Notes: generated by a model not told the origin, from the letters alone. Counted from the first letter of the stretch, positions 34,233 to 45,825 are shown. The stretch is DNA of 64,000 nt from Gordionus sp. m RMFG-2023 (GCF_954871325.1 NC_088778.1:3319743-3383742), one strand, 5' to 3'. A program made the numbers and translations.

Positions 34233-34763
34233 GTGAAAATAGTTAAAAAGAGGAAATTATTCATTAAAAAGGATAAAGCAGATATTTATAAACGATGTTT
34301 TAGGTGCCAATCCTATGGCCACTTCATAAAAGATTGTAATATTCCTGTACATATTCTACAAAGTCAAGATAGGGAGGGAGATCTTAGTGAAATAGATGAG
34401 ACTCCTGGGACTAGTAGCTTGTGGAAAAATACAAGATAAAGCCGGAGGATGCTTATTGTGATTATAACAAGATTAATGAGTTAGAATCTCGTCAAAAACA
34501 ATATGGGAATAGACCCACCGCATAATTATGATGGAAAATTTAAAAGAACAAATGGAATACAAGCTAAAACCGTGGTCGGAACAAATTCAATTATGGAAGA
34601 TAAATATAAATATTATACTAAGATGTCAAATATCAGTGACAAGGCTACCAAAATGAGTTCGACCGTGATTAAGATGAACGATAATATGGGTTTACAAAAG
34701 AAATATACTTGTATGGAGACTGAAGAAAATGAGATGTTGAAAGAGGACAAAGATATTGAATAA
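34233..34763 (+). pseudogene. Extra zinc-knuckle region downstream of integrase
   Basis: Contains CFRCQSYGHFIKDCNIPVH, a CCHC knuckle, then an acidic GDLSEIDETPGTSS tail and a variable Lys/Asn-rich stretch. Related sequences occur at 37693-37962 (plus) and 46870-48520 (minus). A CCHC protein in the position usually taken by env is uncommon in gypsy-like elements; it may be a displaced second Gag-like piece. Fossil. Confidence 0.65.
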
Positions 34764-34826
34764 ATATAGAAATTTCAAGTTCACATATTTTTTTTATTAT
34801 TACGTCTTGGTTTTTTTTGGCGGTCG

Positions 34827-35178
34827 TGTTATATATTTCTTATATATTTGTAGTAGATATTTCATATATGTTGGTATATTATATATATATTTTATCAATA
34901 ATATTATTATTATTAAATTATAACAATCAATTATTAATATATATTTAGAAATATAAAAAATATTGATTTTTATTTATATTGATTGGATAAAGAATTAACG
35001 CGGAGGAATATAATAATTGTAAAACAAAAGAAAAGAGATATATAGATTTTTTTTGGATTTTTATGATTTTGATCATATATAAAAAAAATTATGATGATTT
35101 TTATGAATTATAAAATAAAGAAAGTCTTGGAAAATATTATTTTAAATTCTTGGAAATTAATATATTACATATAAAATA
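34827..35178 (+). repeat. 3' LTR
   Basis: Starts TGTTATATATTTCTTATATA like the 5' LTR, shares its AAGAATTAACGCGGAGGAAT block, and ends ...ATTACATATAAAATA followed by the target duplication ATAAG. No obvious purine-rich tract precedes it (the bases before it are T/G-rich). Confidence 0.85.
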
Positions 35179-35396
35179 ATAAGATCACAACCTTTTTTAA
35201 TTTACGAATTTTTAATCAAATTAAAAATTATTTGTAAAATAAAAGATATCGTAATAGGTTTTTTTTGTATAGTTTTAATAAATTCAAGAGTTTAGCGGTT
35301 TTAAATCCAGTTTAATACGATCACTAGAATGTCCGCTAAGTTCGGTCCCCCAATCCCATTCTTCGACCAATCAATACAACAAAAGTAAAAATTTTG

Positions 35397-36060
35397 TCCG
35401 CAAGTTGGCGCACTATTATTTATTATTTTTTTTATAAAAAAAAATATTTGATTGTTGTTTTTCCACTTACATTATATTTCTTAAAATTATTACACTTAAA
35501 AATAAAAGTTTATTAAAATTTAAAAAAAATTGATTTGAAATAAATTACGGTTTAAGTCACTTAAATTTTGAATATATTTCAAATGGTTAGGTTAATGCTT
35601 ATTATTATGACAATTATTTAATTAATACACCAAAGTCCAATTTTTTAAACTATAAAGCAATGTGATATGAGTATATGGAAACTAAGGTAATATACCCCGG
35701 TTAATTTTTTTCGTTTAAATCTTTAAAAGAATATAATAAAATTTTCAATCATTAATCAAATAAATATATATATAAATAATATTTTTTCACGTACCAGCTT
35801 CTTTTGGCGGCTACTGGAGGTCTAAAAAGTTCTCTGTAGTATGAATCTAGAATAAGATCACCCTCTCAACGACGGGGGGGGGGCAAAAACTACGTCAGGA
35901 AGGGCATCCGATTATAAGAGCCCGGCTACAAAGTTTCTTAATGATTAAATCAGAGGGAAGAGTGGCCAACCTGGAAATCATCACGCGTAGAAGAAGGAAA
36001 TATAATTGTTTAATTTGCAACGGATCAATTTATTGGTAAATGAGTTTTATTAATAAAAAA
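35397..36060 (+). repeat. 650-bp dispersed repeat, copy 1
   Basis: Begins with the TCCGCAAGTTGGCG edge and ends with a GC-richer module (CTTTTGGCGGCTACTGGAGG, TCTAGAATAAGATCACC, GGAAGGGCATCCGATTATAA, GAAGAGTGGCCAACCTGGAA). Two further copies lie at 44740-45400 and 50785-51400. The GGAAGGG-ATCC...GTGGCCAACC module resembles tails of LINE-derived repeats; that link is inference. An open minus-strand frame at 36030-36446 overlaps its end and looks fortuitous. Confidence 0.65.
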
Positions 36061-36524
36061 AAATGAGTGTAGAAAAAAAGCTTTTTATAGCGTTTTTTAT
36101 TAACATAAAGAAAATTATTGTAAAGAGGACGCAACCCTAAAAAGAATCTTTGTGTGTAGAACAATTTGTTGGGTCCGAAATTGCGGTTTAAAACCAAATT
36201 GGGAGCGGTTCTCAGTGACAGAACATTTATTCTTGAGTTAAGGGTGGTAGAAAAAAAATGATGAAACGGGTGGGATCGGATAACCAAACTTGGTCCACCT
36301 AATAAATATTGGGATATTTCTGTAATATAAATAGGGATTTTGGAAGTAAATGAATGCTGAACGAAATAATTGCGGATAGTGATCCGAAATAAAATTCGTG
36401 AAATAGAAATGGCAGATTTGGCAAGAGAAGAAGTGAATCCCCTCATTAATTCTTGTATTTGTAAAATTTCCTAGAAAATCACATTGTTGATTTTGAATTT
36501 AACAAATCAAAATAAAGTCTGTGA

Positions 36525-37080
36525 AGGTATAATATGGTATAATTTTTGAAGACACTTTGGGATGTTTTTCTATGATTATCAAATCTTCACCCATTTATTT
36601 AGCATGTCGACGAGGTCCTTTTGAGTGGGAAAAGAAAATAGAAGAAGAGTTATACCGTTGGGTCAAAGATGACATTTTTTTTCCGGTGGAATATAGTGAA
36701 TGGGCCACACCATTGGTTACTTAAAATAATCAAATGAAAATTAAGTCTGTGCGCCGATTTTCGCTTAACATTAAGCCCGTGGGTTGTTGAAGCTAAATAG
36801 CCATCACCTAGAATTTAGAAAATTTTAGCCATTTTAATAGGGGGCAAATATTAATCCCAAAGTTGATTTTTCATCAGCGTATTTGCAGTTACCCTTGAAA
36901 GAGGAAATTGGCAAGTTACTAACAATTACTACCTCAAAAGGTTTATTTTCTTTTGGCAGATTACCTTTAGGGCTAAGTGTGTCAACACCTATTTTTTCAA
37001 CTTATACCATGGCATCTGTTTTCCAGGGATTTGGAAGGTGTATTTTATTATATGGATAATGTGTTGATAACTATGGTGGC
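36525..37080 (+). pseudogene. Decayed Ty3/gypsy RT fragment
   Basis: Aligns by eye with 30990-31530 of the LTR element: IIFEDTLGC, CRRGPFEWEKKIEEELYRWVKD, EYSEWATPLV, FSSAYLQLPLKEE and the region around the catalytic box. Clearly older than the element at 28354, with numerous breaks. Same family or a close relative. Confidence 0.75.
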
Positions 37081-37412
37081 ACTGTATGAGTAATATTGTT
37101 TCCTTAAATTTTTTTTAGTAAATATGAAAAATTGGTGAAGTTTTTCTTTTAAAAATCGTAAATTTTATCGGTTTGAATTTTATTTGCTTATTATCTGTCA
37201 AGTGACAGTGAATTAAATAAGAAAAGAAAGTGACAACTATGGGAATGAAGCCTTTAATGTCTCACGGTTTGAATGGTATGTAGTTTATATATGGTTATCT
37301 ATTGTGAATAATTTTTGTTAACTCAAACAATTCAAAGAAATTAAATAAAGTGATTTTTTAAATGAAAAATAGCGTTTAATGTTATTCATTTTTAATTTTT
37401 AATAATTTTTCG

Positions 37413-37414
<2 letters not shown>

Positions 37415-37443
<29 letters not shown>

Positions 37444-37444
37444 G
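37415..37444 (+). repeat. (GAAA)n microsatellite
   Basis: About 30 bp of GAAA repeats between two retroelement fossil pieces. Confidence 0.85.
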
Positions 37445-37599
37445 TTCTTTCTTTTGACGGTATGTTTATATACACATTTGTGGAAATGTTCATTCATTTT
37501 TATAGTTATTGTATTGTAAGAAAATTAAAAAATTAAGATCATAATTTTTTTTAAATTAATTATGTACAGTAATTTGGACTGTGGTCCATTTTATTTGCA

Positions 37600-37962
37600 G
37601 ATAAATGTCATTCCTAAAAAACCCAAAAGAGTCACGAACATATTGGGAATTACAAAAAAAAACAAATAATAAATGACAATAATAGCGAGATTTTGAAATA
37701 TGTAATGCCAATGAAGACATCTGCCAATTCAACACAACATTATCGATGTCTTTCTTTTAATCATATCATGGTAGATTGTGATGTGCCAGAGTATGCTTTG
37801 AACAAACATCGTATGCAATCTCCAGAAGGAAGAAATGCCAAATGGTTCAAGAAACTATACCATCGATCCACAAAGTTCGAAGTCGAAGAATACCAATATA
37901 GACAACAAGCAATGATCGCCGATAAGTTATCAAGGAATGGAATTAAAGGAGGGGCAAGATAA
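37600..37962 (+). pseudogene. Decayed zinc-knuckle region of a gypsy-like element
   Basis: YRCLSFNHIMVDCDVPEYAL aligns with CFRCQSYGHFIKDCNIPVHIL of 34233. Position and order relative to the RT fragment at 36525 match the complete element, so both are probably remains of one old copy. Confidence 0.5.
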
Positions 37963-38039
37963 TGGAACCGCAAGATATATGGGAGATACAAGCCATTTAA
38001 TGTTACCCACTGACAACGAAAAGAAGCAGCCATGCTCCA

Positions 38040-38545
38040 ATTATAGATATAAACAGGTCCGTGAAGTTGGCGAAATGACTTGAAGTTCAATTAACAAAAC
38101 CCATGCCAATATTTAGAGTCTTAATTGATCCTAATTGATCTTCAAACCAGACATTAGCGGAATAATGAGTTATAAGCAAAATAAGGAACAAATGTAATTT
38201 TGAAGCCGGCGAAACAATTTGAGGATCAATTACCGAAACATTGTGTAGCCCGTTAATTGATACTTTGATCTTCTATCCGAACAGCAGCGGAATGAACCGT
38301 TCGTGAGTTATAAGCAAAATAGGAAAGTGTTGGCACTTTGCGAAAACCGAAAATATAAAATATCGTGTTCTGAAACTTGTCGATTTATCTAGTATTCAAT
38401 ATGTACGTTAATAATTTCCAAACCGGATATCGGTTATTAACCGTAACCGATTTATAACCGTTTTAAAAAACGTGCCGCTGGAACGACTCGAGGATGAATT
38501 ACACCGAAACCTATACCATTGTGTAGCCCGTTAATTGATCAAAAT
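38040..38545 (+). repeat. Degenerate tandem repeat, about 130-160-bp unit
   Basis: Blocks such as TTGAGGATCAATTACCGAAA + CATTGTGTAGCCCGTTAATT recur at 38210-38260 and 38490-38540, with a weaker one at 38070-38130. GCGGAAT...GAGTTATAAGCAAAAT recurs at 38155-38185 and 38290-38320. No coding potential. It looks like an old satellite-type array. Confidence 0.6.
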
Positions 38546-39042
38546 TTTTTTTTTAAAACAATTAATTATGGAAAGTTATAAGAATATTTGTTTTTTCACA
38601 TTAAAAAATCATAATTATTACTTGTATTTATGATCAAATTATCCCGCGATTAAGCTTGATAATCAAACATCTTATAAAAAAATTATAGGCAATCCAAAAA
38701 ATTTCCCATGATTTAATAAACCAATTGTACAATTAATTTAGAAATATGCATTTTTCATAAAAATTAGTAAGTTATTTTTCGTAAAAAGTTAAATTATGGG
38801 TTTGCGGATAAATTTTATATAATTTTTTATAAATATCGGGTTTCGTTCAAATTGAGTTATAAATTTACCGATCCATATTGTAAAAAAAAGCAGTAATAGA
38901 TTATTTGTTTTTTTAAAAATATATATATATCTCTAGGGCTAGTTCGTTGGAGAGAAACATCAATTCTGACTAAATTATTATTGTATAAGAAAACAGATAT
39001 AAATATAATAAATATTCTATCCGCGATTTGGCGGTTTGACTA

Positions 39043-39155
39043 AACTGCAAATGCTAAGGTGAACTGCAAATGCTAAGGTGAACTGCAAATGCTAAGGTGA
39101 ACTGCAAATGCTAAGGTGAACTGCAAATGCTAAGGTGAATTGCAAAAGCTTAGGT
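39043..39155 (+). repeat. 19-bp minisatellite, six units
   Basis: Unit GAACTGCAAATGCTAAGGT, five near-identical copies and a diverged sixth (GAATTGCAAAAGCTTAGGT). It starts right after a CCGCGATTTGGCGG repeat edge at 39020. Non-coding. Confidence 0.95.
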
Positions 39156-39404
39156 AAAAATTTTCGTATATCATCTATTATTTTGTAGTTGTCATTGTAG
39201 ACTCAAAAAATATAATAATATTGGTTTTGGGGTCAATGATTAAATATTTATTGATTTTTTCTTGTGTATTTTTGTATTTTTATTGCTTGTGTGAATAATT
39301 AGATGAAAAAAAATAAAAAATTCTCAAATTTGAAGTAAAGAAAATAAAATAGCAGATAAGAAAGTAAATAAGGGGCTTTTTAATAGTAGATGAGATTCAT
39401 TTTC

Positions 39405-39510
39405 CTATGTTAAAAAATTAAATTATTAGATATATTCAATAATAAAGAAATATACATTGATAGTTGAATTTTCTTTTACCTCATAATAAATCGTTTAAAT
39501 CCTTTTAATA
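39405..39510 (+). repeat. Dispersed repeat fragment
   Basis: Matches 6330-6430 (AATTATTAGATATATTCAATAATAAAG...TTTAAATCCTTT). It abuts the inverted-repeat element at 39516. Confidence 0.5.
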
Positions 39511-39515
39511 TAATT

Positions 39516-40004
39516 ATCTATATATATAATCACCGTAATCAAGAAATGAACGTTTTGGTATATCCTTAATGTTAATTTTTATTTTTCTTATCAACTTTCC
39601 TATCATCTTAATGTTAAATAAATCGATGGAAACTATATCTCTTTAATGTTAAATTATAAGAAACTTGTGTACATATCGGGATTCGAACCCCTGACTTAAC
39701 GTTTTAAAGGCAAACGTTCTTCCCACTCACCTTCTATTTTAAATTTTGTAATATAATCTTTCTTATATATGTTATTATTTTGTTTTATTTTTATTGGCTT
39801 ATCTTTATTTTTATTGGCTTATTAAGATCTTATTTCATTGTTTTAAATTTATTTTCTTTCTATTTCATTGGTTTAAATTTATTTTCTTTGTTTTATTAAT
39901 TAATTAATCAATCATTTTTAATTAACGATTTTTAAGAAGATCACAACCTTTTTTTAAAATTTTATTTAGCATTTAAGTTAAATACGGTGATTATATATAT
40001 AGAT
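39516..40004 (+). mobile_element. Inverted-repeat element, copy 2, complete (489 bp)
   Basis: Ends ATCTATATATATAATCACCGTA and its exact reverse complement TACGGTGATTATATATATAGAT are 22-bp perfect terminal inverted repeats. The interior is shared with 27945-28353. On the minus strand at 39733-39677 it carries a tRNA-like 3' half with a perfect B box (GGTTCGAATCC) and a stem-loop where the anticodon arm should be. No coding capacity. The combination of inverted-repeat ends and a tRNA-like module is unusual. Confidence 0.75.
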
Positions 40005-40135
40005 TATCATGGAAAATATAAATATACTAAGCCCGTCAAAAATGACGGGGAATGAGAATTTTCTTCTTACTTTTATGATAGTTGTTGCCTCTTATTTGAA
40101 AATAATATCCAATTATTATTCTTTTAATCCCTCCT
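40005..40135. other. Spacer
   Basis: AT-rich, with a run of about ten C just after it (40136-40145). Nothing recognised. Confidence 0.3.
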
Positions 40136-40145
40136 CCCCCCCCCC

Positions 40146-41230
40146 TTCATGCCAGGTTTAATCCATTAAAACTAAGTGTAAATACTATGGTTTGGTAAAA
40201 TTAAATTTAAAGCTTTTACTTGATAAACATTATTTGTTAAATATAACTGATCATTTATACCTAATATTTAATATTAAAAAAATTCCCAGGCAAAGTACAA
40301 AGCCATAATAATTTTGAAAAATTCTTCCAAGCCCAGTGAATATAATAATTTTGGTAGTTGAGAACTGAAATAAAATATTTAAATAATCATAATGTTAAAA
40401 ATACAATCAAAATCAGATTTTCATGGGCCTAGGTTTTTTTGATCAGGCCGAACCCAGGCCTGCATAAATTTTTTTTAGGCCAATGTCTGACTCATAGTTA
40501 TAATAAAAAAATTCTCAAGCATTCTAGCTCATAATATTTTTGAAAAATTTTTTCCCAAGCTCAGCCTAATATAATCTAGTAAAATATTTTTCAAACCCAG
40601 CCCAAACTATAAAAATTTTATAAAAAAATTTTTCCCAAGCCTGGCCAACCCATAGCAATTTTCAAAATTTTTTCCCAACCCGGGAGATAGATAAATCTCT
40701 AAAAACCATATCTATTTTTTATTCTATTTTGAAGGCCAACCCATTAAGACTGAGAATGAATACTATTTTTATAAAAATATAATTAAATTAGCTTTTACCT
40801 GAGGGCCATATAAATATTCTGTGTTAAATATTACACCTATGCCTAATATTAAAAAAATTTACAAGCCAGGTCCACACACTTGGGAAAATTTTCTCAAAAA
40901 GACCATAATAATTTTGATAGTTAATAACTGAAATAAAATATATAAAAAGTCACAATGCATTTAAAAATACAATCAGAATATGAAAGTTGCATGGGCCTTG
41001 GTATTTCATCAGGCCTAGCCATGTCTCCAAAAGAAATTTTCAGGCCAATTTCTAACCCATATTTAAAATTAAAAAATTTTCAGGAAACTAAGACTGTTTT
41101 AATTTTAAAAAATGTTTCCCAAGCTACTTCCAAGTCCATATTAATTTTGAAAAATATTCCCTAAACACAGGAAAACCGATAATAATTCATTTTTTCCTTG
41201 GATCCAGAAAAATAGGTGTGATGTAGGGGT
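40146..41230 (+). repeat. Ancient tandem duplication of about 590 bp with inner 45-bp repeats
   Basis: 40146-40735 and 40735-41230 share order and sequence: CCATTAA(A/G)ACT(A/G)AG, GCTTTTAC, CCTAATATT...AAAAAAATT, ACTGAAATAAAATAT, AAAATACAATCA(A/G)AAT, ATGGGCCT. Within them, words like TTTTGAAAAATT..TTCCCAAGCCCAGCC recur at about 45-55 bp. The open frame at 40955-41164 falls in this repeat and is not convincing as a gene. Confidence 0.5.
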
Positions 41231-42309
41231 TTAAAAGAATTAAATCTGTCTAATATGTATATATTTTTTTTGCCATATATATTATTGGGAAAATTTTTCA
41301 AAATTAGGATCAAATGAAGGGGAAATATCTGATTTACCTATCATTCTACTGGTTAGCTCCTGCTTGGTATTTATATGAAAATCATGAATACATATTAAAG
41401 TACCATGCTAAAAATATGTTCATTCTAATTTAAATTTTAAACAAACCACCACCCTTCCAAATGATTTATTACTTAGTTACATAATATAAATTTAAATTTA
41501 AGACATTGTTATTAAATTACAATATAAAAAATAAAAAGATATTCTAAGTTAACAAATAATAGGAGGTTAACTTTAATCATAGCCAAATTATATATAGGTT
41601 AAACAAAAAAGTTATACATTAAATCAAAAATGTTATAATAAGTTATGAAAAATATACATTCTACATTAAATTATGAAGTTATGAGAAAATGAACAAAACT
41701 ATGAAATGCAAGTAGAAAGGCCAATTTCAGAAAAGATAAGAGAGATGCAAATATTTACTTACGCATAAAAATTACCTAATTAAGAGATATAAAATTGTAT
41801 AAAATTCAATGTGGAATGGATCCTTCCTAAGGGTTTTAACATAAAACTCTCATCTGCAAGAATAAATTTTTAGATTATAAAATACAAATGAATAAAAATT
41901 TATTTTAAAGGACTTTTTAATTGTACACATCAATTAAAATTACTAAATATATACTTTATTAACATATTTTATATAAATAATGAAAAATTTCAGAATAACC
42001 CTAAATAAATATAAATTTTTAAATAACACCTCATAAGATAGGAAAATTTCTGATTCGTCCCTCATCAATTAAAAGAGAAAATTTTGATTCCCCATATAAT
42101 GGTTTAAATTTTAAATTATAATAAATTTAAGAATTAAGAAAGTATTTAAATAAATCTCGTACTTGAATCGGTACTTGATTGATGCATATAAAGTTCTAAA
42201 TGTATTTAATTATCTTGTGCAGGAAAATAGTTTGAATTTTAAAGTAGCTACAAACTTTGAATAGTATCTATTTGATTAATCTTGTCAGATTAAGAAAAAT
42301 AAAATATTT
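41231..42309. other. AT-rich region without recognised features
   Basis: Stops in all frames; no repeat partner noticed in the window. Confidence 0.35.
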
Positions 42310-42438
42310 TACCAGATTAAGAAAAAAAACATTTATCGGGATTCGAACCCCAAGTCCAATAATCCATCTAGATTTGTAAGCGAAGTTCTTGCCCGATTTG
42401 GGCCACAGGCACTTTTCAAAATTAACGATTTCTTGAAT
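42310..42438 (-). mobile_element. tRNA-like SINE, copy 2
   Basis: Same unit as 7338-7460: TTTACCAGATTAAG, then on the minus strand GTGCCTGTGGCCCAAATCGGG...GGGGTTCGAATCCCGA, and a shared CAAAATTAACGATTTCTTGA flank. Carries A-box- and B-box-like sites, with an insertion in the middle relative to copy 1. Confidence 0.6.
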
Positions 42439-43189
42439 ATATTATAAAGTGGGATATGAAAAGTGTGACATGAGAGCGTAACGCTATTTTTGTGACAAGG
42501 CTTATATATATATTATAGATAGATACAAACCAACAAAGCCCTCAATTTAAAATATATTATTGAATTCCATTTTCACTTGCGTTGTAAAAAAAATTATCAG
42601 AGGAAGCCATTTTTATTGTTCTAATGAAAATTGCAATAAATTTTTACTTATTAAAGATTTTGGCATTTTTGGGTAAATTTTATTACCTGGATCTAATTAA
42701 TCAACTAGCAATCAATTTGATTGTTATTGTGAATTTACTTATTTATTAAGTTTTTTTTATTTAACTTAATTATTTTATCAAATAAATTTTAATATTTTTA
42801 GTAGAATTCATATTCGAACCAAGAATATTTATAAATAAATTTTAAATTTCAATAATATTAAATCTTAAGTTGGCGTGTATTATTATAAAATACTATTATA
42901 AAAAAAAATATAATCATTTAAAAATGTTATTTTTCAGAATTTACTCACTAAAACATTAAAGGTTCATTTTAATAAGCTGAATTATCATAATACGCATGGT
43001 GGAGGGCTATGTATAATATTTGAAACAAAGTCATGCCGGTAATGTATATTGTTAATATTACGATAGAAAATATTATTTTGTGTCAAATGATATTCAATAA
43101 TACCAAGTTACTATTTAGATAAAAAAATTTAAATATTATTTATCATGATTTATCTAAGTATTATAGTAAATGATTAATTTATATAATTA

Positions 43190-43480
43190 GAATCATATTT
43201 ATATAAATATTTCACATGATGGCATTCATTCATTCACCTTTTTTTTACCTCATTTTATCAGATTACAATCATTATATTAATTTTTATAGATTTTTTTTCA
43301 ATCTTCATATCTAATACACTTAATATATTCAATCAGAAATGGATAATCACGTAAGAAAATATTTATATTACATGGGTAGATCCTCAGGAATAAGAATCTA
43401 GATACAGATGTGAAAAAATTAATCTTAGATACAGACACTAGTATCTTTTTTAAAATATAAAAAAGGCACTTGTATCTTTT
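43190..43480 (+). repeat. Dispersed repeat, copy A (with 45470-45740)
   Basis: AGAATCATATTTATATAAATATTTCACATGATGGCATTCATTCA to ATCACGTAAGAAAATATTTATATTACATGGGTAGATCC and the TCTAGATACAGAT words are repeated almost unchanged at 45470-45740. A diverged copy lies at 5075-5500. The TATCTAGATAC-type words are the same as those filling the hAT MITEs at 6503, 8675 and 12418. Confidence 0.7.
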
Positions 43481-43959
43481 GGTTAATTAGAGTTTCTTAT
43501 ATTCAAGATACTTTTAAATTATCATTACCAATTAAATTAGAATAGTTTATAAAATACCGTTTTTATTATTTATTTGTGAAGAACATAACATATTCATTTA
43601 AAAAGAATGAATATTTACAATAATGAATAAAATATTTAAAGATGAGTTAATATATCAGGCATTTTAATATTAGTAATAGCCCATTCTTAGCATAGATAGG
43701 GGAACATTCTTATATAGTTAAATAACTTTTCATAATTATTGTAAAAACATTTTGATAAAATTTTTAAAAAAATTTTTTTGATATAATTTTTTTTAATAAT
43801 AAAAGTTTTTGAACTTTAATGAAGATTAACGACAAAGTTATGAAGAATATAATTTTTTTATGTTTCCGTAAGAGGTTTAAAGTGGAAAAATGAGAATTTT
43901 AAAAAAAAAATTTTCTAAGATTTTTACAATAACATTTTTTTTTAAATTTTAATTTAAAA

Positions 43960-44700
43960 ACGCGTCTAATTTTTCTTCGTCTATATTTAGCTCAGCCTAT
44001 TTTTTATAATTTTTTAATTTACTAAATGTTCTCTCGCAATTACCTCCGCAAATGACAAAATTCAAATGTATTCATATGTCAAATATAAATTAATGTATGT
44101 ACTTTTGTGCATATTGTAACTCGTAATGATTTCATACACACCTATTAAACACCTATTACATTTATTATCAAATCATATTGTGATTGTTGTAGTATTATGT
44201 ATGTGTATTTAAATTATTATTAAAACAATGTCAAGGATATATTGAATTTTTATGTGAAAAATGAAATGAGGTCAAAGATATATTGTATTTTTGTATATGA
44301 AAAAAAGATAATGTGAAAGTTGTAATTTATTTTTATTTAAAAAAGAAAGAAATGTTTTTTATTTTAATTTTTTTCGCGTAAAAAAGAGGGATTTTTTTTA
44401 TAAAAAGGAATTCTTTTATATAAAAATTTTTTTTATGTAATATAGATTATATAAATAAAATTGTCAGTAGTATATAGTGGAATTAACCGAATCTATAATA
44501 ATTAACTAGTCTAATAAGTTATAAGACGACAAAAGTGATATTCCATCTTCTTCATTTAACTCCTCACTTGTATATATTATTCATTTAATTCTGCTATTAA
44601 ATCTTTGAATATACTGGTAAATGAACACAATTCGTTATGTAATTTAACGCTCAATATATTTGCGAATTGTGCCAGTTTTTCCAAGGCATTTTCAGAAACC
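43960..44700 (-). pseudogene. hAT transposase C-terminal remnant, copy 1
   Basis: Minus strand. Near 44700-44570 one frame reads VSENALEKLAQFANILSVKL and then HNELCSFTSIFKDLIAELNE. Near 44065-43960 another reads NFVICGGNCERTFSKLKNYKK and AELNIDEEKLDAFLN. CER(T/S)FSKLK is the start of the hAT dimerisation domain. The pieces are separated by AT-rich non-coding sequence, so this is a decayed DNA-transposon gene. Repeated at 50345-50750. Confidence 0.65.
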
Positions 44701-44739
44701 GTTAAAATTTTTAATGTAATTAATTATGTAAATAATTAA

Positions 44740-45400
44740 TCCGCTAGATGGCGCGAATTTTTTTTAAATAAAAAAACAATTTTATGGTTTTTTTTTCCCT
44801 TATATATATTTCTTAAAATTATTATTTAAAAATAAACTTTGTTTAATTAATAAAATTGAAATAAATTACGATTTAAATCACATTTTGAATATGGTTTTTT
44901 AAATATATATTTCAAATGTATACGTAAAACATTTAATTAATTTTTATGTATTGGAGATTATTAGTGGCTAAAGTTATTTTTAACCCCCAAAGTTATTTAT
45001 TCAGTAAAAACCTAGTTTTTACTAAGCCCTAACATTAAAATTTAAAAAAAAATTATTAAAAGTTTTACACATTAATCAAGATTGAAACTATTATTAGCCA
45101 GTGGCGGAGGAGTGACAACGTCTTTTTGGCAGCTTATGGAGGTCTAAAAGGTTCTCTGTGGTCTGGATCTAGAATAGGATCAGCGTCTCCTCTAGGGGTG
45201 TAAAAACCAACTCACCGATTGTAAAAATCTGGCTACAAAATTTCATGATTAAATCAGAAGGGAAAAGTGGCCAACCTTGAAATCGCCCTTAAATGAGAAG
45301 AAGGAAAAATATATATTTTCGAAAATAAAATATCATCGTTTAATTTGCATGGATCAATTATTGGTAAATGAGTTTTATTAATAAAATAGTATAAAAAAAA
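44740..45400 (+). repeat. 650-bp dispersed repeat, copy 2
   Basis: Starts AATCCGCTAGATGGCGCG, continues TTTATGTATTGGAGATTATT, AGTGGCTAAAGTTATTTTTA, and ends with GGCAGCTTATGGAGGTC...GTGGCCAACC...GGTAAATGAGTTTTATTAAT. Very similar to 50785-51400. Confidence 0.75.
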
Positions 45401-45469
45401 GGTTTTTACAGCAATTTATGTTCCATATATCATTTATCTTATTTATCTAAGTATTATAGTAAATAATTA

Positions 45470-45740
45470 ATTTATATAATTAGAATCATATTTATATACA
45501 TATTTCACATGATGGCATTCATTCATTTACGTTTTTTTAACCTCAAAGATTATCATCATTATATTAATTTTTATAGATTTTTTTCTAATCTTCATATCTA
45601 ATACACTTAATATTTTCAATCAGAAATGGATAATCACGTAAGAAAATATTTATATTACATGGGTAGATCCTCAGGAATAAGAATCTAGATACAGATGTGA
45701 AAAAATTAATCTTTGATACAGATACTAGTATCTTTTTAAT
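45470..45740 (+). repeat. Dispersed repeat, copy B
   Basis: Near-identical to 43190-43460, including AGATCCTCAGGAATAAGAAT, CTAGATACAGATGTG and a TACTAGTATCTTTTT end. Confidence 0.75.
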
Positions 45741-45825
45741 ATATCGGGCATTTTAATATTAGTAATAGCCCATTCTTAGCATAGATAGGGAAGGGAGACT
45801 AGTATTTTTAATAGGAGTGGAAATA

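Larger units (their letters stand above)
28354..35178 (+). mobile_element. Ty3/gypsy-like LTR retrotransposon, nearly full length, broken
   Basis: A 6.8-kb element with two similar LTRs (28354-28670, 34827-35178), a primer-binding-like TGGTGCCGTGACCAGGA directly after the 5' LTR, and a 5-bp target duplication ATAAG on both sides (28349-28353, 35179-35183). Gag, protease, RT, RNase H and integrase regions occur in that order, which is the Ty3/gypsy arrangement. An additional zinc-knuckle region lies between integrase and the 3' LTR. The coding region is interrupted in several places, so it is a fossil. The LTRs differ by a modest number of substitutions and a few indels, which suggests a fairly recent insertion compared with other repeats here. 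It landed inside the older inverted-repeat element at 27945. Confidence 0.88.

Noticed and set aside
36030-36446. 138-codon minus-strand frame with possible coding look
   Set aside because: It starts inside the 650-bp dispersed repeat, has no recognisable domain, and is probably fortuitous or a decayed repeat piece.
39043-39155. Could the 19-bp array be a CRISPR or centromeric satellite?
   Set aside because: No spacers and only six short units; it is a plain minisatellite.
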